From assembly GCA_021735645.1 (NCBI GenBank), contig JAIPGP010000028.1, forward strand, positions 1-39,301: 39,301 nt of DNA, read 5' to 3'. The stretch comes from Candidatus Cloacimonadota bacterium. GTDB taxonomy: Bacteria; Cloacimonadota; Cloacimonadia; Cloacimonadales; TCS61. The first letter of the stretch is position 1. Each line of letters opens with the position of its first letter. The notes below the pieces were generated by a model that was given only the letters and a program-made list of their open reading frames with translations, was not told where the DNA came from and did no database searches. The position numbers and the translations under genes were made by a program. This document shows, in pieces, positions 18,193 through 27,209 of this stretch.

Positions 18193-19184
18193 AAAGATTT
18201 TGGATTTTGGTTTTATTTATTGTGCTGATATCATCGCTTTCTGCTGCGACTCGCTATCAAATGAAACAATATCCCTATTATTCCGGTTTAAATATCAATG
18301 TCTTCAGGCTGGCAGGAAACGGTGCCCCAGGTTCTCTGGCTAAATTTAATTTCGGCGCCAGACTAGGATATAACTATACTCCGTACTTTGCCTTTGAACT
18401 CGCTGGCAGCTATGGAAAAACCAGCCCCAGTGACCCGGAAGCAAGCGGTTTCTCTGCCTGGTCATCAGCTAAAGAAATTAATGCTGAAACCAAATTTATC
18501 AATATAGATTTTGCTCTTCGTTATAATTTCCTGCCTGACCTGGGCTCAAATCCTTATCTAAAAATAGGTCTGGGAAATATGCAATGGCAGGTTACAAATG
18601 AAGATGCTTTGCCTACAGATGTCTTTAACTATGATAAAAAATATAATAACCTCTATGCTTTTGCCGGATTAGGTCTGGAAAACCGGCTTAGTGAACACTT
18701 CTCTATTAATCTAAATTATAAACGCAGTCTGATCTTTGGCGAGACAGATAATATGCTGGCAGATTCGGAAGCTCCTGATTATGTTAATGAATTTGGTCTG
18801 GAGCTAGTATATAAATTTGGGCACGGGGTGATCGAAGCTGTGGATCTGGTAAATATTGAAGCTGTTACGTTTGAATTTAATAGTATAAAGCCAACTAAGA
18901 ACTCACTCAAGATTATTGAATACGTGGCAGAAGCAATGCAAAAGAATCCTGACCTGGTTCTGGAAGTGAGAGGATTCACTGATAACACAGGTTCTGATTC
19001 TGTTAATCTCAGAATGTCTAAAAAACGTTCCATGGCTGTTAAACAGATGCTGGTTGATAGAGGAATTTCGCCCTCCAGGTTGATTACTTCTGCAATGGGA
19101 CACCGCAACCCGGTCGCCACTAATTCTACTCCTGAAGGCAGAGCTTTGAACAGAAGGGTGGAATTCTACGAATTGCAAAAATAA
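18189..19184 (+). CDS. OmpA-family outer-membrane protein
   Basis: Protein of 331 residues. It has a signal peptide (residues 1-20, ending SLSAA) and an N-terminal eight-strand-type barrel (about 25-205). A C-terminal OmpA-like peptidoglycan-binding domain (about 222-331) shows VTFEFNSIKPTKNSL, VRGFTDNTGSD and NRRVEFY. It should link the outer membrane to the cell wall. It is translationally coupled (ATGA) to the Mut7-C gene and ends the lipid-transport operon. Confidence 0.92.
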   Translation: MKRFWILVLFIVLISSLSAATRYQMKQYPYYSGLNINVFRLAGNGAPGSLAKFNFGARLGYNYTPYFAFELAGSYGKTSPSDPEASGFSAWSSAKEINAETKFINIDFALRYNFLPDLGSNPYLKIGLGNMQWQVTNEDALPTDVFNYDKKYNNLYAFAGLGLENRLSEHFSINLNYKRSLIFGETDNMLADSEAPDYVNEFGLELVYKFGHGVIEAVDLVNIEAVTFEFNSIKPTKNSLKIIEYVAEAMQKNPDLVLEVRGFTDNTGSDSVNLRMSKKRSMAVKQMLVDRGISPSRLITSAMGHRNPVATNSTPEGRALNRRVEFYELQK

Positions 19185-19188
19185 CTCT

Positions 19189-19217
19189 CAGGCAGCAGTT
19201 TCCGCCTTTCCTGCCTG
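19189..19217 (+). other. Short hairpin after the OmpA gene
   Basis: CAGGCAG at 19189-19195 and CTGCCTG at 19211-19217 are 7-bp inverted repeats around a 15-base loop, just after the OmpA stop. There is no T run after it, so any terminator role would be weak or factor-dependent. Confidence 0.35.
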
Positions 19218-19234
19218 CAAAGATTAAGTTGATT

Positions 19235-20008
19235 ATGAAAATTCAGATTGCCTCAGATATTCATCTGGAATTTCCGCAAAATCGAAAATGGCTTAGTGAA
19301 AATCCGCTGATTCCCCAGGCTGACCTGCTTATCCTGGCAGGTGATACTGTGCCTTATGTGTATTCAAACTGGGCAGCAGAATTCTATGAAACTATCAATA
19401 AAGATTTTCAGCTGGTTTTTTCTATATTCGGCAATCATGAATTTTACCGCGGTGAGATCAATACCGCTTTCCCTGCTTACTACAAAAAGATCAATGATAA
19501 TATCACTCAGTTCAATAATACCAGCATCCTCTATAACGATGTCCGCTTTATATTCACTTCCCTCTGGACAGATGTCCCCCTCAGGCAGCGCTCAGAAGTG
19601 CAGGAAATGATGAATGACTATCGGCTTATTCAGAAAAGAACTATTTTCAAAGAACTGGTAAATATTCAGGTCGAAGATATGGTGAATTATCATCAGCAGT
19701 CACTGGAATTTCTTCAATCAGAACTCGAGCTGCATTATCATGAGAAAACTGTGGTTGTAACTCATCACGTACCTGTATATGAATCTCTGCCCGAAGTTTA
19801 TATGAAATCTGCTCTGCAATATTGCTATGGTAATAATCTAAATGATCTGATACTTGCTAACCCTCAAATATGTCTCTGGATTTGCGGGCATTGCCATAAA
19901 ACAGATCAGAGAAAAATCGGAGATACTGTTATTGTCCGAAACCCCCTGGGCTATGTAAGTAAAAACCAGCAGCTTGATTTCAATCGTGAAAAAATAATAG
20001 AAATCTAA
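19235..20008 (+). CDS. Calcineurin-type metallophosphoesterase
   Basis: Protein of 257 residues. The metal-ligand series of the family is complete: SDIH near the start (ASDIHLEF), GDT, GNHEF, HHVPV and CGHCH. Substrate is unknown. The ATG at 19235 gives the usual short lead (MKIQIASDIH); an in-frame TTG at 19229 adds only two residues. It is followed 18 bases later by the DUF432 gene, so the two may be co-transcribed. Confidence 0.88.
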   Translation: MKIQIASDIHLEFPQNRKWLSENPLIPQADLLILAGDTVPYVYSNWAAEFYETINKDFQLVFSIFGNHEFYRGEINTAFPAYYKKINDNITQFNNTSILYNDVRFIFTSLWTDVPLRQRSEVQEMMNDYRLIQKRTIFKELVNIQVEDMVNYHQQSLEFLQSELELHYHEKTVVVTHHVPVYESLPEVYMKSALQYCYGNNLNDLILANPQICLWICGHCHKTDQRKIGDTVIVRNPLGYVSKNQQLDFNREKIIEI

Positions 20009-20026
20009 AAAAAAATAGGAAGTTAC

Positions 20027-20737
20027 ATGATATTTGGAGAACATACAATACCTTGCGATATCAATCAATCCGACCTGCAAATTACAGTTTTGCAAGCCCA
20101 GAACAGCTTTTCATATTTGCGTAACTGTGCGGGAAATATTGTCGAAAAACTCATTTTAATGAATCTTTCTGATATTTTGATTGCTCCGGTAGAACCTATT
20201 AATCTACCCAGCCCGGTAGCTTCTTATCTGATGATCGAATTTGCTCGAGAGATTATGCTTGAGCCGGAAACTAAGCAAACCGTGTATCTGACTTTCCCGA
20301 TAGAGACCGGTGTTTTTGTCGGTAAAAAAGGGAAATTTGAACTTTTAGATGTTTTTACTTTCACTAAACCTCGGTACACACTGTATGGCGAACCCCGAAA
20401 TGGATTTATCTGCAAGTACTGGAAAAGCAGAATTTTTCTGGAAGAACCGGAAACTGATCCGATGGTTGAGGGAATAATAAAACTCGATATTGATAATGCC
20501 AGTCATGAATGGGTTACTGTGAACAAAGCCCTCTTTAATGGGGTTGGCATGAAAATTTATTACAATCAAAACTGCGTTTCCATGAAAGCTCAAATGAAAG
20601 TGCTGGAAGAAGAAGTTGCGGAAATTCAATTCCTTAGCTCAGCACTTCATAAAGAAATGAAGAAATCACCTGAACTTTATTCTCTTAAAAGACTATCTGT
20701 TGTTTCCAAAAAGGCTATCATGCTGGAGGGAATATGA
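20027..20737 (+). CDS. DUF432-family protein
   Basis: Protein of 236 residues of unknown function. It resembles DUF432 (COG2430), with FSYLRNCAG near the N-terminus, a segment VYLTFPIETGVFVG, and a later YTLYGEPRNGFICKYWKS. No signal peptide or membrane helix is seen. DUF432 genes are, as I recall, often found next to MscS-type channels in archaea, and here it overlaps the mscS start by 4 bases (ATGA). A channel-associated role is therefore plausible. An AGGAAG ribosome site precedes the ATG. Confidence 0.7.
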   Translation: MIFGEHTIPCDINQSDLQITVLQAQNSFSYLRNCAGNIVEKLILMNLSDILIAPVEPINLPSPVASYLMIEFAREIMLEPETKQTVYLTFPIETGVFVGKKGKFELLDVFTFTKPRYTLYGEPRNGFICKYWKSRIFLEEPETDPMVEGIIKLDIDNASHEWVTVNKALFNGVGMKIYYNQNCVSMKAQMKVLEEEVAEIQFLSSALHKEMKKSPELYSLKRLSVVSKKAIMLEGI

Positions 20738-21558
20738 ACCTTAACCACATAGTATATGGCAATCTTAAACTTTCCAATATTTTATTTGCTGTCCTGGTTA
20801 TGGTTCTGGGCTTGATCCTTGCCAAAATAATATCGAACTATCTACGCCGCTCACTGAAGACCAAAATGAATAAAGACCGGCTGGAACTTATCATCAAAAT
20901 CGTCTATTATCTCCTTGTATTGGTTACTGTGATCTGGGTACTTTCCGCTTTAGGTATCAAGCTCTCGGGCTTGATGGTTGCCGGTGGATTCCTGGGTATT
21001 ATTATTGGTTTTGCCAGTCAAAGTATTGTTGGAAACCTTGTTTCCGGGATATTTCTCACTATTGAACGCCCGATGAAAATCGGTAATGCGGTTAATATTG
21101 ACGGCACTGTAGGCATTGTAGAAGATATCAATATTATTTCCACACGGCTGCGCACTTTTGATGGCCTGGATATCAGGATCCCTAATGAAAAGGTATTTAC
21201 CACCAGTATCACTAATTACGTTAGCAATATTGCTCGCAGATTTGAATATTCCATTGGTATCAGATATGAAGATGATGCTCAAAAAGCTATTGATATTATC
21301 ATAAAATTCCTGAATACCGAATCTTTTGTGCTGGTTAATCCTGCTCCACTGGTCTTTGTGGCAAAACTTGACGACAGCTCTGTGAATATAGCTGTTAAAA
21401 TCTGGAGTCCTGTTAGTCAATGGTATTCGCTTTATATGCGTCTGCTCTGGGATATCAAGGTAATCCTCGAAGAAAACGATATCTGTGTTGCATTCCCCCA
21501 GCAGGTTATTCATTTTGCTGATAAAGAAAATGCCCCGACTATCAAGCCAGGGCAATAA
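20734..21558 (+). CDS. mscS: MscS-type mechanosensitive ion channel
   Basis: Protein of 274 residues, near the length of E. coli MscS. It has three N-terminal membrane helices. The pore-lining TM3 and start of the beta domain are typical: GFASQSIVGNLVSGIFLTIE, then RPMKIGNAVNIDGTVGIVEDI and IRIPNEKVFTTSITNYV. It releases solutes on hypo-osmotic shock. It is coupled to the DUF432 gene upstream. Confidence 0.94.
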   Translation: MNLNHIVYGNLKLSNILFAVLVMVLGLILAKIISNYLRRSLKTKMNKDRLELIIKIVYYLLVLVTVIWVLSALGIKLSGLMVAGGFLGIIIGFASQSIVGNLVSGIFLTIERPMKIGNAVNIDGTVGIVEDINIISTRLRTFDGLDIRIPNEKVFTTSITNYVSNIARRFEYSIGIRYEDDAQKAIDIIIKFLNTESFVLVNPAPLVFVAKLDDSSVNIAVKIWSPVSQWYSLYMRLLWDIKVILEENDICVAFPQQVIHFADKENAPTIKPGQ

Positions 21559-21566
21559 TATCCTTT

Positions 21567-21594
21567 ATGAAAAACTTCTTTTTTAGTTTTTCAT
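21567..21594. terminator. Possible bidirectional terminator between convergent genes
   Basis: ATGAAAAACT (21567-21576) and AGTTTTTCAT (21585-21594) are a perfect 10-bp inverted repeat around an eight-base T-rich loop, between the plus-strand mscS and the minus-strand lipoprotein gene. It overlaps the last codons of the latter. The stem is AT-rich and the trailing T tract is interrupted, so activity is uncertain. Confidence 0.4.
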
Positions 21595-22128
21595 TTCCTT
21601 TTCCAGTTCCTGGAACGCCTGTGAGGCTTTAAACTCATTATACATTGCCTCTTCATGGCTGATCTGATTATAGATGTTCTTGTTTATTGTCTGAGTGGGT
21701 ACAGAAAGACGTACATAAGCTTTGAATCTTGGTCCATTTTCTGTTTCTACCATGTAAATCTCGCGTTTGGTGATATTTGCTCCCGAAAATTCCGCCTCAG
21801 CAATCAGCTTCACTGCTTTATTGATGAAAGAATTAACTTCCGGGTTCTGGTAGCCGCTTTCAGAAGCAAACTTCTTGATCATACCTTCCACTTTAGTATT
21901 CACATTTAAGGCTGCATCATAGAAAGCATTAGTCTTGGCACCATCAATTGCCATTTCTTCACTCATCTTGGTATCCACTCCAAAAGTATGAACGTAATTG
22001 GGATCGTCCTGAATGTCATACCAGTCTGGGTAATCTACTCGGTTATTAAGTTTCTCTTTTCCTCCACCACAAGCGGTGAAAAGCATTGCTACTAAAACAG
22101 CAAGCAACAGGATTTGAATTTTCTTCAT
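21583..22128 (-). CDS. LPP20-like lipoprotein
   Basis: Protein of 181 residues. The ATG at 22128 is chosen because GGAGG lies just upstream and it starts the signal peptide (MKKIQILLLAVLVA); the longer frame to 22173 would overlap the preceding gene. The lipobox LFTAC puts the lipidated Cys at residue 20. The mature part, beginning PDWYDIQDDPNYVHTFG, with a later helical stretch, resembles LPP20/YcfL-like lipoproteins whose role is unknown. It lies 19 bases after the preceding gene and is probably co-transcribed with it. Confidence 0.75.
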   Translation of the reverse strand: MKKIQILLLAVLVAMLFTACGGGKEKLNNRVDYPDWYDIQDDPNYVHTFGVDTKMSEEMAIDGAKTNAFYDAALNVNTKVEGMIKKFASESGYQNPEVNSFINKAVKLIAEAEFSGANITKREIYMVETENGPRFKAYVRLSVPTQTINKNIYNQISHEEAMYNEFKASQAFQELEKEMKN

Positions 22129-22147
22129 TTTTTCCTCCAGATTATTT

Positions 22148-23314
22148 TTAGTTACTGTGTATCCGTTTGTCATCCCCTACGTAGTCAATTGTATTGACCG
22201 GGATGATATTATGACTATCATCAATTTTAAATACATGCCAGCAATCACCTCTGCCAGCAGGTATATTAAAGCTTTGTATTAACCGTTTCTCGCCATATAC
22301 TTCCACTCTGGCTCCGCTGCGTTCCAAGCCCCTGGAGTTCTTGCCTCCCCGGTTGGAATAATCAAACACAGAATACTGATATGTACCGCTTGCCGGTTTA
22401 TAGATAGTAATGGTTTCAGGACCATAAGAGCTGCGGTCATCGCGATCCAGAAAATCTTTACCACCCATTGGATAATGATCCTGCCACCAGATATGAAAAT
22501 TGCCACCATCTGGATTAGGACCACTCAAATGGGCATCTAGATCGCGTGGACGACTGCCCCAGGTCAATACTATACGATAATTTTTGATTTCTTCGCTCAT
22601 AGCTACCACTATTTCACGAGGTGCCTCATCTATGCCCATTTCTACAGGTGCTTCCAAACCTACATAACCCGGCTTGGAAAACGCCAGATTATATTTACCT
22701 ATCTCACAGGGATAAGTGAAAATACCACCATTCCCGGCTTTCAATATTTTTGACTTGCCCATATCATCCGTGATGCTCACACTCACATCTGATAAGGCTT
22801 CTCCACTCACGCAATCCACCACTATGCCGATGATCATCCTCGATTTGGGAAAATAACGCAATTCCTTGTCTATCTCGCCCGTTTCGATATCAAGATTAAA
22901 AACCTTACAGACCAGTCCTTCACCTGCAGGCACTGCTATTTGCTCGATCAGATTTCCGCCTTTCCAGATTTTTACTACCGGCTTCGCTTCTGCTAACCTC
23001 GTCATATCAGGATTCATATCATCATCAGAAAACTTGTCCCGTATCCAGAAGGAAAAATATCCAGCTTCAGAATCAATCTTAAATGTCTGCCCCGCATCAA
23101 AGCTCATGGCATTCTCGCCTAATGATCTAATGCTGCTGTTTAACGCCTTCTCCTCATTTATACCCTGTACCATCCCTGTCTGATTATTAATCGTTCCCGA
23201 TAAGATCCCATTACATTCTGCAGCAAATTGATCCCAGCTTAATTCTATTTTATATTCCACAGCAAACATCTGACAGACCATTACTAATAACACTATGATC
23301 ATTAATTTTTTCAT
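22148..23314 (-). CDS. Secreted protein with carboxypeptidase-regulatory-like and YfaP-like domains
   Basis: Protein of 388 residues with a signal peptide (residues 1-18). The middle (about 170-240) is a carboxypeptidase-regulatory-like beta sandwich (GIVVDCVSGEALSDVSVSI, YNLAFSKPGY). The C-terminal domain (about 245-375) has the pattern of the YfaP/DUF2135 group, with LTWGSRPRDLDAHLSGP, a DRDDRSSYGPETITIY segment and YQYSVFDYSN. Similar proteins are periplasmic or surface-exposed and uncharacterised. An AAGGAAG ribosome site precedes the ATG. It is probably the first gene of a pair with the lipoprotein. Confidence 0.75.
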   Translation of the reverse strand: MKKLMIIVLLVMVCQMFAVEYKIELSWDQFAAECNGILSGTINNQTGMVQGINEEKALNSSIRSLGENAMSFDAGQTFKIDSEAGYFSFWIRDKFSDDDMNPDMTRLAEAKPVVKIWKGGNLIEQIAVPAGEGLVCKVFNLDIETGEIDKELRYFPKSRMIIGIVVDCVSGEALSDVSVSITDDMGKSKILKAGNGGIFTYPCEIGKYNLAFSKPGYVGLEAPVEMGIDEAPREIVVAMSEEIKNYRIVLTWGSRPRDLDAHLSGPNPDGGNFHIWWQDHYPMGGKDFLDRDDRSSYGPETITIYKPASGTYQYSVFDYSNRGGKNSRGLERSGARVEVYGEKRLIQSFNIPAGRGDCWHVFKIDDSHNIIPVNTIDYVGDDKRIHSN

Positions 23315-23340
23315 TTCGCTTCCTTATAAATTTTACCAGA

Positions 23341-23372
23341 CAAATTTATTTAAACTCAACTTAAATTGTCAA
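23341..23372 (-). promoter_or_regulatory. Candidate promoter of the secreted-protein gene
   Basis: On the minus strand, TTGACA (23367-23372) is followed 18 bases after the hexamer by a TAAATT-like -10 box. The same stretch fits the Bacteroidota-type pair: a TTG near -33 and TAnnTTTG near -7 (TAAATTTG at 23341-23348), 21 bases apart. The predicted start would be about 20-30 bases before the ATG at 23314. Confidence 0.4.
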
Positions 23373-23462
23373 GCTCCAAAATAAATCAGTAGAATATACA
23401 ATACAAAATAGACTGAAATAACGAGGCTGGTATCGGGAATGATCAACAGGAATTATCTGCAT

Positions 23463-24203
23463 CTATCGTCCCGGCTCATCTAATATTTTTGTGTGTTTCT
23501 TCAATTTTCGTAAAATGAGCCAAATTAGAAAACTGATGCCTACCAGTAATATCCAGCCCAGATCAAAGTCAATTCTGCCCAAATAAAAAAAATCACCTGC
23601 TGTTTCCAGACAGAACAGTACAATTACTAAAGCAAAAAAACCATGATATTCGCGCTTTAAGGCATTTCTCAGACTAAATCGGAGATCTGATTTCTGAAAG
23701 TTCTTAAACCTTGGGATAAAGGCTGGTGTTTGTTCTGCCCATTCCAGATATTCTGCCCCGAATTTCCTGATTAAAAATGACTCTTCGGCATAAATGATCC
23801 GCTCATAATAAAGCCAGAATATCAGAATATAGATCAAAGCAATCCAAAAAGAATGAGCAAATAGTACTACTCCTGCATAAATTATGAAATTCCCCAAATA
23901 AAGCGGATTGCGCACTATTGAATAAATCCCTTTTGTATTTAGGCTGTCTGCTACCTGTTTCTTTGTATTTCTACCTGATGTCCCCTTAGGTATGTGTCCA
24001 ATTGTATAGATTCTGACCCCAAGACCAATAAAACATAACAGTAAGCAAAACAACTCCCAGTAAACATCTAATTTGTGACTCTTTCCTATATATTCAAATC
24101 TGTACATTGCCACTAAAATAAGACCGATCACAATAATGGGAAGATAGCTCCTCCATCTAAATAGCCAGATTCCAGATTTCTCTAAGTGTTCTTGTAATGT
24201 CAT
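23463..24203 (-). CDS. Membrane methyltransferase of the isoprenylcysteine/phospholipid methyltransferase type
   Basis: Protein of 246 residues with about five membrane helices. The core has the family motifs GIYSIVRNPLYLGN and the later EESFLIRKFGAEYLEW, which bind S-adenosylmethionine. Bacterial members methylate lipids or small molecules, and the substrate here is not known. An AAGGAG ribosome site precedes the start. It is the last gene of the ruvX-mltG-antiporter-EIIA operon, 18 bases after the regulator gene. Confidence 0.82.
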   Translation of the reverse strand: MTLQEHLEKSGIWLFRWRSYLPIIVIGLILVAMYRFEYIGKSHKLDVYWELFCLLLCFIGLGVRIYTIGHIPKGTSGRNTKKQVADSLNTKGIYSIVRNPLYLGNFIIYAGVVLFAHSFWIALIYILIFWLYYERIIYAEESFLIRKFGAEYLEWAEQTPAFIPRFKNFQKSDLRFSLRNALKREYHGFFALVIVLFCLETAGDFFYLGRIDFDLGWILLVGISFLIWLILRKLKKHTKILDEPGR

Positions 24204-24221
24204 TTGTACTCCTTATAGTAA

Positions 24222-25046
24222 TTAGATATCAATATCCTCTTCAGTATCACCTATAATATTAGCCAGTTTAATTGTCTGAATATAGCCCGTACCACGCTTA
24301 TTCAGGTCAATACCATTAGATTTCAGTATTTTAGCCAGCTTCTGCGGCGTCTCACGGCTCTTGATGTGGCAGAAGATCATGGTGGAGGTCTTGGAATTGC
24401 CCTGACCTATATAGCTCAATCCGGCAAATACCGGTATCTCATAAGCAAGCTTCCGCGCCATAGAAATAGAATCTACCAGTGAAGCATTATCGATACCCAG
24501 TTCCACCATGGCAGAAAGTACATCTGATACCAGATCTGGTTTATTTAAGACAAAGATCATCAGGTAATTATCATCATCCTCACTTTCCTGGTTTTCCGCA
24601 TCATAAGACAGCAGTATTTCTTCTACCTGCTCGGCACTTTTGGCATTCAGGAGTTGATTGCGAAACTTGCTGTTGCGCACCAGACGCGTTGTCTGTGCCA
24701 GCAGCCGTAAATACATCTGATTGCTGTCTTCAGGGCAGCCAAAAAAGAACACCAGCTTCACATCGCCCATCTCTCTATTGCCGTAATCAATGCCATCATT
24801 TAGGATAATTATGGAGACAAATACTTTGCCTGCTGCATTAGTGCGAGCATGGGGGAAGGCTACTCCCTGATATAATTCCGTGTTAGACAATTCTTCCCGC
24901 TCATGCAATGCCTGCAAAAATTTCTTCCGGTTTATGATATAGTCCTCAGAATAGACATGATTGACCATTTTTTCAAACAACTCTGCTTTGTCTGCTATCA
25001 TTGGATTGATTGCGATCAGCTTTTTGTCAATTACTTCTTTCCACAT
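24222..25046 (-). CDS. PTS EIIA-type regulator fused to a PII-like C-terminal domain
   Basis: Protein of 274 residues. The N-terminal domain (about 1-150) is a fructose/nitrogen-type EIIA with the active histidine in GVAFPHAR (His66). The C-terminal domain (about 158-270) has the ferredoxin-like spacing of PII-like regulators: YLMIFVLNKPDLVSDVLSAM, LGIDNASLVDS and the ending GTGYIQTIKLANIIG. No sugar permease, HPr or EI is nearby. It follows the antiporter gene by 14 bases and has its own GGAGG site, so control of ion exchange is likely. EIIA is secure; the PII-like call is from pattern. Confidence 0.82.
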   Translation of the reverse strand: MWKEVIDKKLIAINPMIADKAELFEKMVNHVYSEDYIINRKKFLQALHEREELSNTELYQGVAFPHARTNAAGKVFVSIIILNDGIDYGNREMGDVKLVFFFGCPEDSNQMYLRLLAQTTRLVRNSKFRNQLLNAKSAEQVEEILLSYDAENQESEDDDNYLMIFVLNKPDLVSDVLSAMVELGIDNASLVDSISMARKLAYEIPVFAGLSYIGQGNSKTSTMIFCHIKSRETPQKLAKILKSNGIDLNKRGTGYIQTIKLANIIGDTEEDIDI

Positions 25047-25060
25047 TTTTCCTCCAGCTG

Positions 25061-26233
25061 CTAATCGAGCAGTGTTTTGCCCTGTAGTTTTGTAAAACCA
25101 TGTTTTAACATTATTGGGGGTATTATGGCAGTGACAATTACCATTATTATTGATGCAGATAATATCTCTTGAGATATCAAATTCCGCGCCATTGCCATAT
25201 TTGCCACGATCAATGCCACTTCACCACGCGGTATCATACCCGAGCCTATGCGGTAGGCTCGTATATTATCAAGCCCCGTCAACCTTGCTCCAATCCCTGA
25301 ACCAAGCAGTTTACTGAAAATTGCCAGCACATTAAAGCCGATTAAAAACCAGATATTCAGGGTCATATCAAGCAGGTCAAATTTTAATCCGATGCCCACA
25401 AAAAATATATCAATGAATAATGCCTTGCCAATGATCTCAATATTTGAGTTTATTTTATGATGCTGAAGAGTTTGACCTAGAAATAACCCGGCAAAATAGG
25501 ATCCCGTAATAGCTGCCAGTTCGGCATATTCTGCTAGCCAGGCAAAGATAAAAATAAAGGCTATCGCTAAGGTGGTTACGGATTGCTCTAGTAATAACCT
25601 CTTTAAATTATTAAATACACCGGGTATAAGGTATCTCCCGGATAAATATGTTATGATAAAGAAACCGATAATTTTTACAAATGGTAGATATGCACTGCTC
25701 TCGCTTATTTCGTCCTTGGAGAATATCGCGAAAATTACTGTTATTAATAAAATGCCAATTACATCATCAATTATTGCCGCGTTTACTATGCAACGCCCTT
25801 CGATGCTCTTCATCTTTCCCAGATCATAGAGAGTCATCACGCTCACGCTCACGCTGGTAGCGGTCATGATCACACCTACTACCAGAGATTCTGCCACATC
25901 ACCCGTCATAAACATCACTAAGATGAACCCGGTTATCAATGGGAGTAATACACCACCCAGTGCGGGAGGAAATGCCTGCTTCGATTCATGGCGAATACGC
26001 TTTACATCTGTCTCCAAACCTGCCTGGAATAATAGTAATAGCACGCCAACTTCACCGATCCAGTGCAATATTTCATTATATTTCACCAGATTCAAAAAAG
26101 TAGGTCCCAATACTACTCCCAGTAGTAATAACCCTATAACAGGAGGAGTTTTATATTTCGTAGAAATCGCCCGGTTCAGGGCAGATAATATTAATATTAA
26201 ACCTAAGGAGAGTAAATTGTTATCTACTTGCAT
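25061..26233 (-). CDS. CPA2-type cation:proton antiporter
   Basis: Protein of 390 residues with about 12-13 membrane helices and no cytoplasmic nucleotide-binding tail. Motifs include PPVIGLLLLGVVLGPTF, FQAGLETD, TATSVSVSV and the paired acids IIDDVIG (Asp156-Asp157), which carry the cation and protons in this superfamily. IPRGEVALI is present near the C-terminus. It overlaps the mltG end by 14 bases and is followed directly by the EIIA/PII-like regulator. Ion specificity (Na+ or K+) cannot be read from the sequence. Confidence 0.9.
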   Translation of the reverse strand: MQVDNNLLSLGLILILSALNRAISTKYKTPPVIGLLLLGVVLGPTFLNLVKYNEILHWIGEVGVLLLLFQAGLETDVKRIRHESKQAFPPALGGVLLPLITGFILVMFMTGDVAESLVVGVIMTATSVSVSVMTLYDLGKMKSIEGRCIVNAAIIDDVIGILLITVIFAIFSKDEISESSAYLPFVKIIGFFIITYLSGRYLIPGVFNNLKRLLLEQSVTTLAIAFIFIFAWLAEYAELAAITGSYFAGLFLGQTLQHHKINSNIEIIGKALFIDIFFVGIGLKFDLLDMTLNIWFLIGFNVLAIFSKLLGSGIGARLTGLDNIRAYRIGSGMIPRGEVALIVANMAMARNLISQEILSASIIMVIVTAIIPPIMLKHGFTKLQGKTLLD

Positions 26234-27209
26234 TCTGTTTCTTTAACTCATTTTGCTTCCGTAAATGCTCCCGATAAGTACGCGAAAATTCATGCCTGCC
26301 ACCCGAGGATGCAAAAAAGAAATAATTATCTGTCTGCTGAGGCATGATAGCACTTTTTATAGCTGCTTTGCCCGGACTGCAGATCGGTGTGGGCGGCAGT
26401 CCTGTATATTTATAAGTATTATAAGGTGAGTCTATTTTTAGATCATTATAGTATATTTTCTTCCGGCGTTTCCCCTGCTCATCTAAGATATATGCCACGG
26501 TCGGGTCAGCCTGCAGTTTATGATTATCTTCCAGACGATTTAGATATACTCCCGCCACCATCGGCATTTCTTTCAGATAATTAGACTCCCGCTCTATTAT
26601 CGATGCCAGAATCAAACTGGAATACATGTCCAGGGGAGCTGTGCTGTAATCTAAATCTGCGGTTTGACGAAAATATTCTGATACTATCACGTTGATGATA
26701 TATTCCACAGAAGCTTCATCTGCTATCTGATACGTTTCCGGAAATAAGAACCCTTCCAGAGAACGCACTGGAAAACCAACTAATCGGCTGGCAAATACCG
26801 AGTCCTTGCAAACATTCAAGAAATTCTTATAAGAACCAAAACCCGAATTTGCCAGTATCCGGCAGGTCTTACGCAGGCTCAAACCCTCAGGTATCGTCAC
26901 AGGACGCAATACTATCTTTGCTGAGGTCAATATCTCGCTGACTTCCTTGAGATTAAGATTGCCCCTGAATAAATATTTACCATAACTCAAGTGTTTATCG
27001 ATCTTATGAAGACGGACATACACATTAAATAAAAACCGACTCTGGATTATTCCGTTATTATGCAGTATATTAGCTATCTGCTGGGCATTGCTGCCTTCTT
27101 TGATATTGATGATACGTTCCTCAATCTCATAAGAGCGAAAATAACTTATTATTGTCATAAATAATATTGAAAATATGAGAATCAGGATTATTACACCAAA
27201 TAACTTCAT
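26220..27209 (-). CDS. mltG: Endolytic murein transglycosylase MltG (YceG)
   Basis: Protein of 329 residues with one N-terminal membrane helix (about 4-22), a LysM-like region (EGSNAQQIANILHNNGII), and the YceG catalytic domain. The catalytic Glu is Glu206 in ASIIERES, followed by YLNRLE, LQADPTV and SPYNTYKYTGLPPTPI. It cuts nascent glycan strands in the periplasm. Its ATG shares a base with the ruvX stop (TAATG). The adjacency to ruvX is conserved in many bacteria. Confidence 0.96.
   Translation of the reverse strand: MKLFGVIILILIFSILFMTIISYFRSYEIEERIINIKEGSNAQQIANILHNNGIIQSRFLFNVYVRLHKIDKHLSYGKYLFRGNLNLKEVSEILTSAKIVLRPVTIPEGLSLRKTCRILANSGFGSYKNFLNVCKDSVFASRLVGFPVRSLEGFLFPETYQIADEASVEYIINVIVSEYFRQTADLDYSTAPLDMYSSLILASIIERESNYLKEMPMVAGVYLNRLEDNHKLQADPTVAYILDEQGKRRKKIYYNDLKIDSPYNTYKYTGLPPTPICSPGKAAIKSAIMPQQTDNYFFFASSGGRHEFSRTYREHLRKQNELKKQNASR

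Noticed and set aside
20950-21555. 201-codon frame antisense to mscS
   Set aside because: It lies entirely opposite a well-conserved channel gene, shows no domain and has no start signal.
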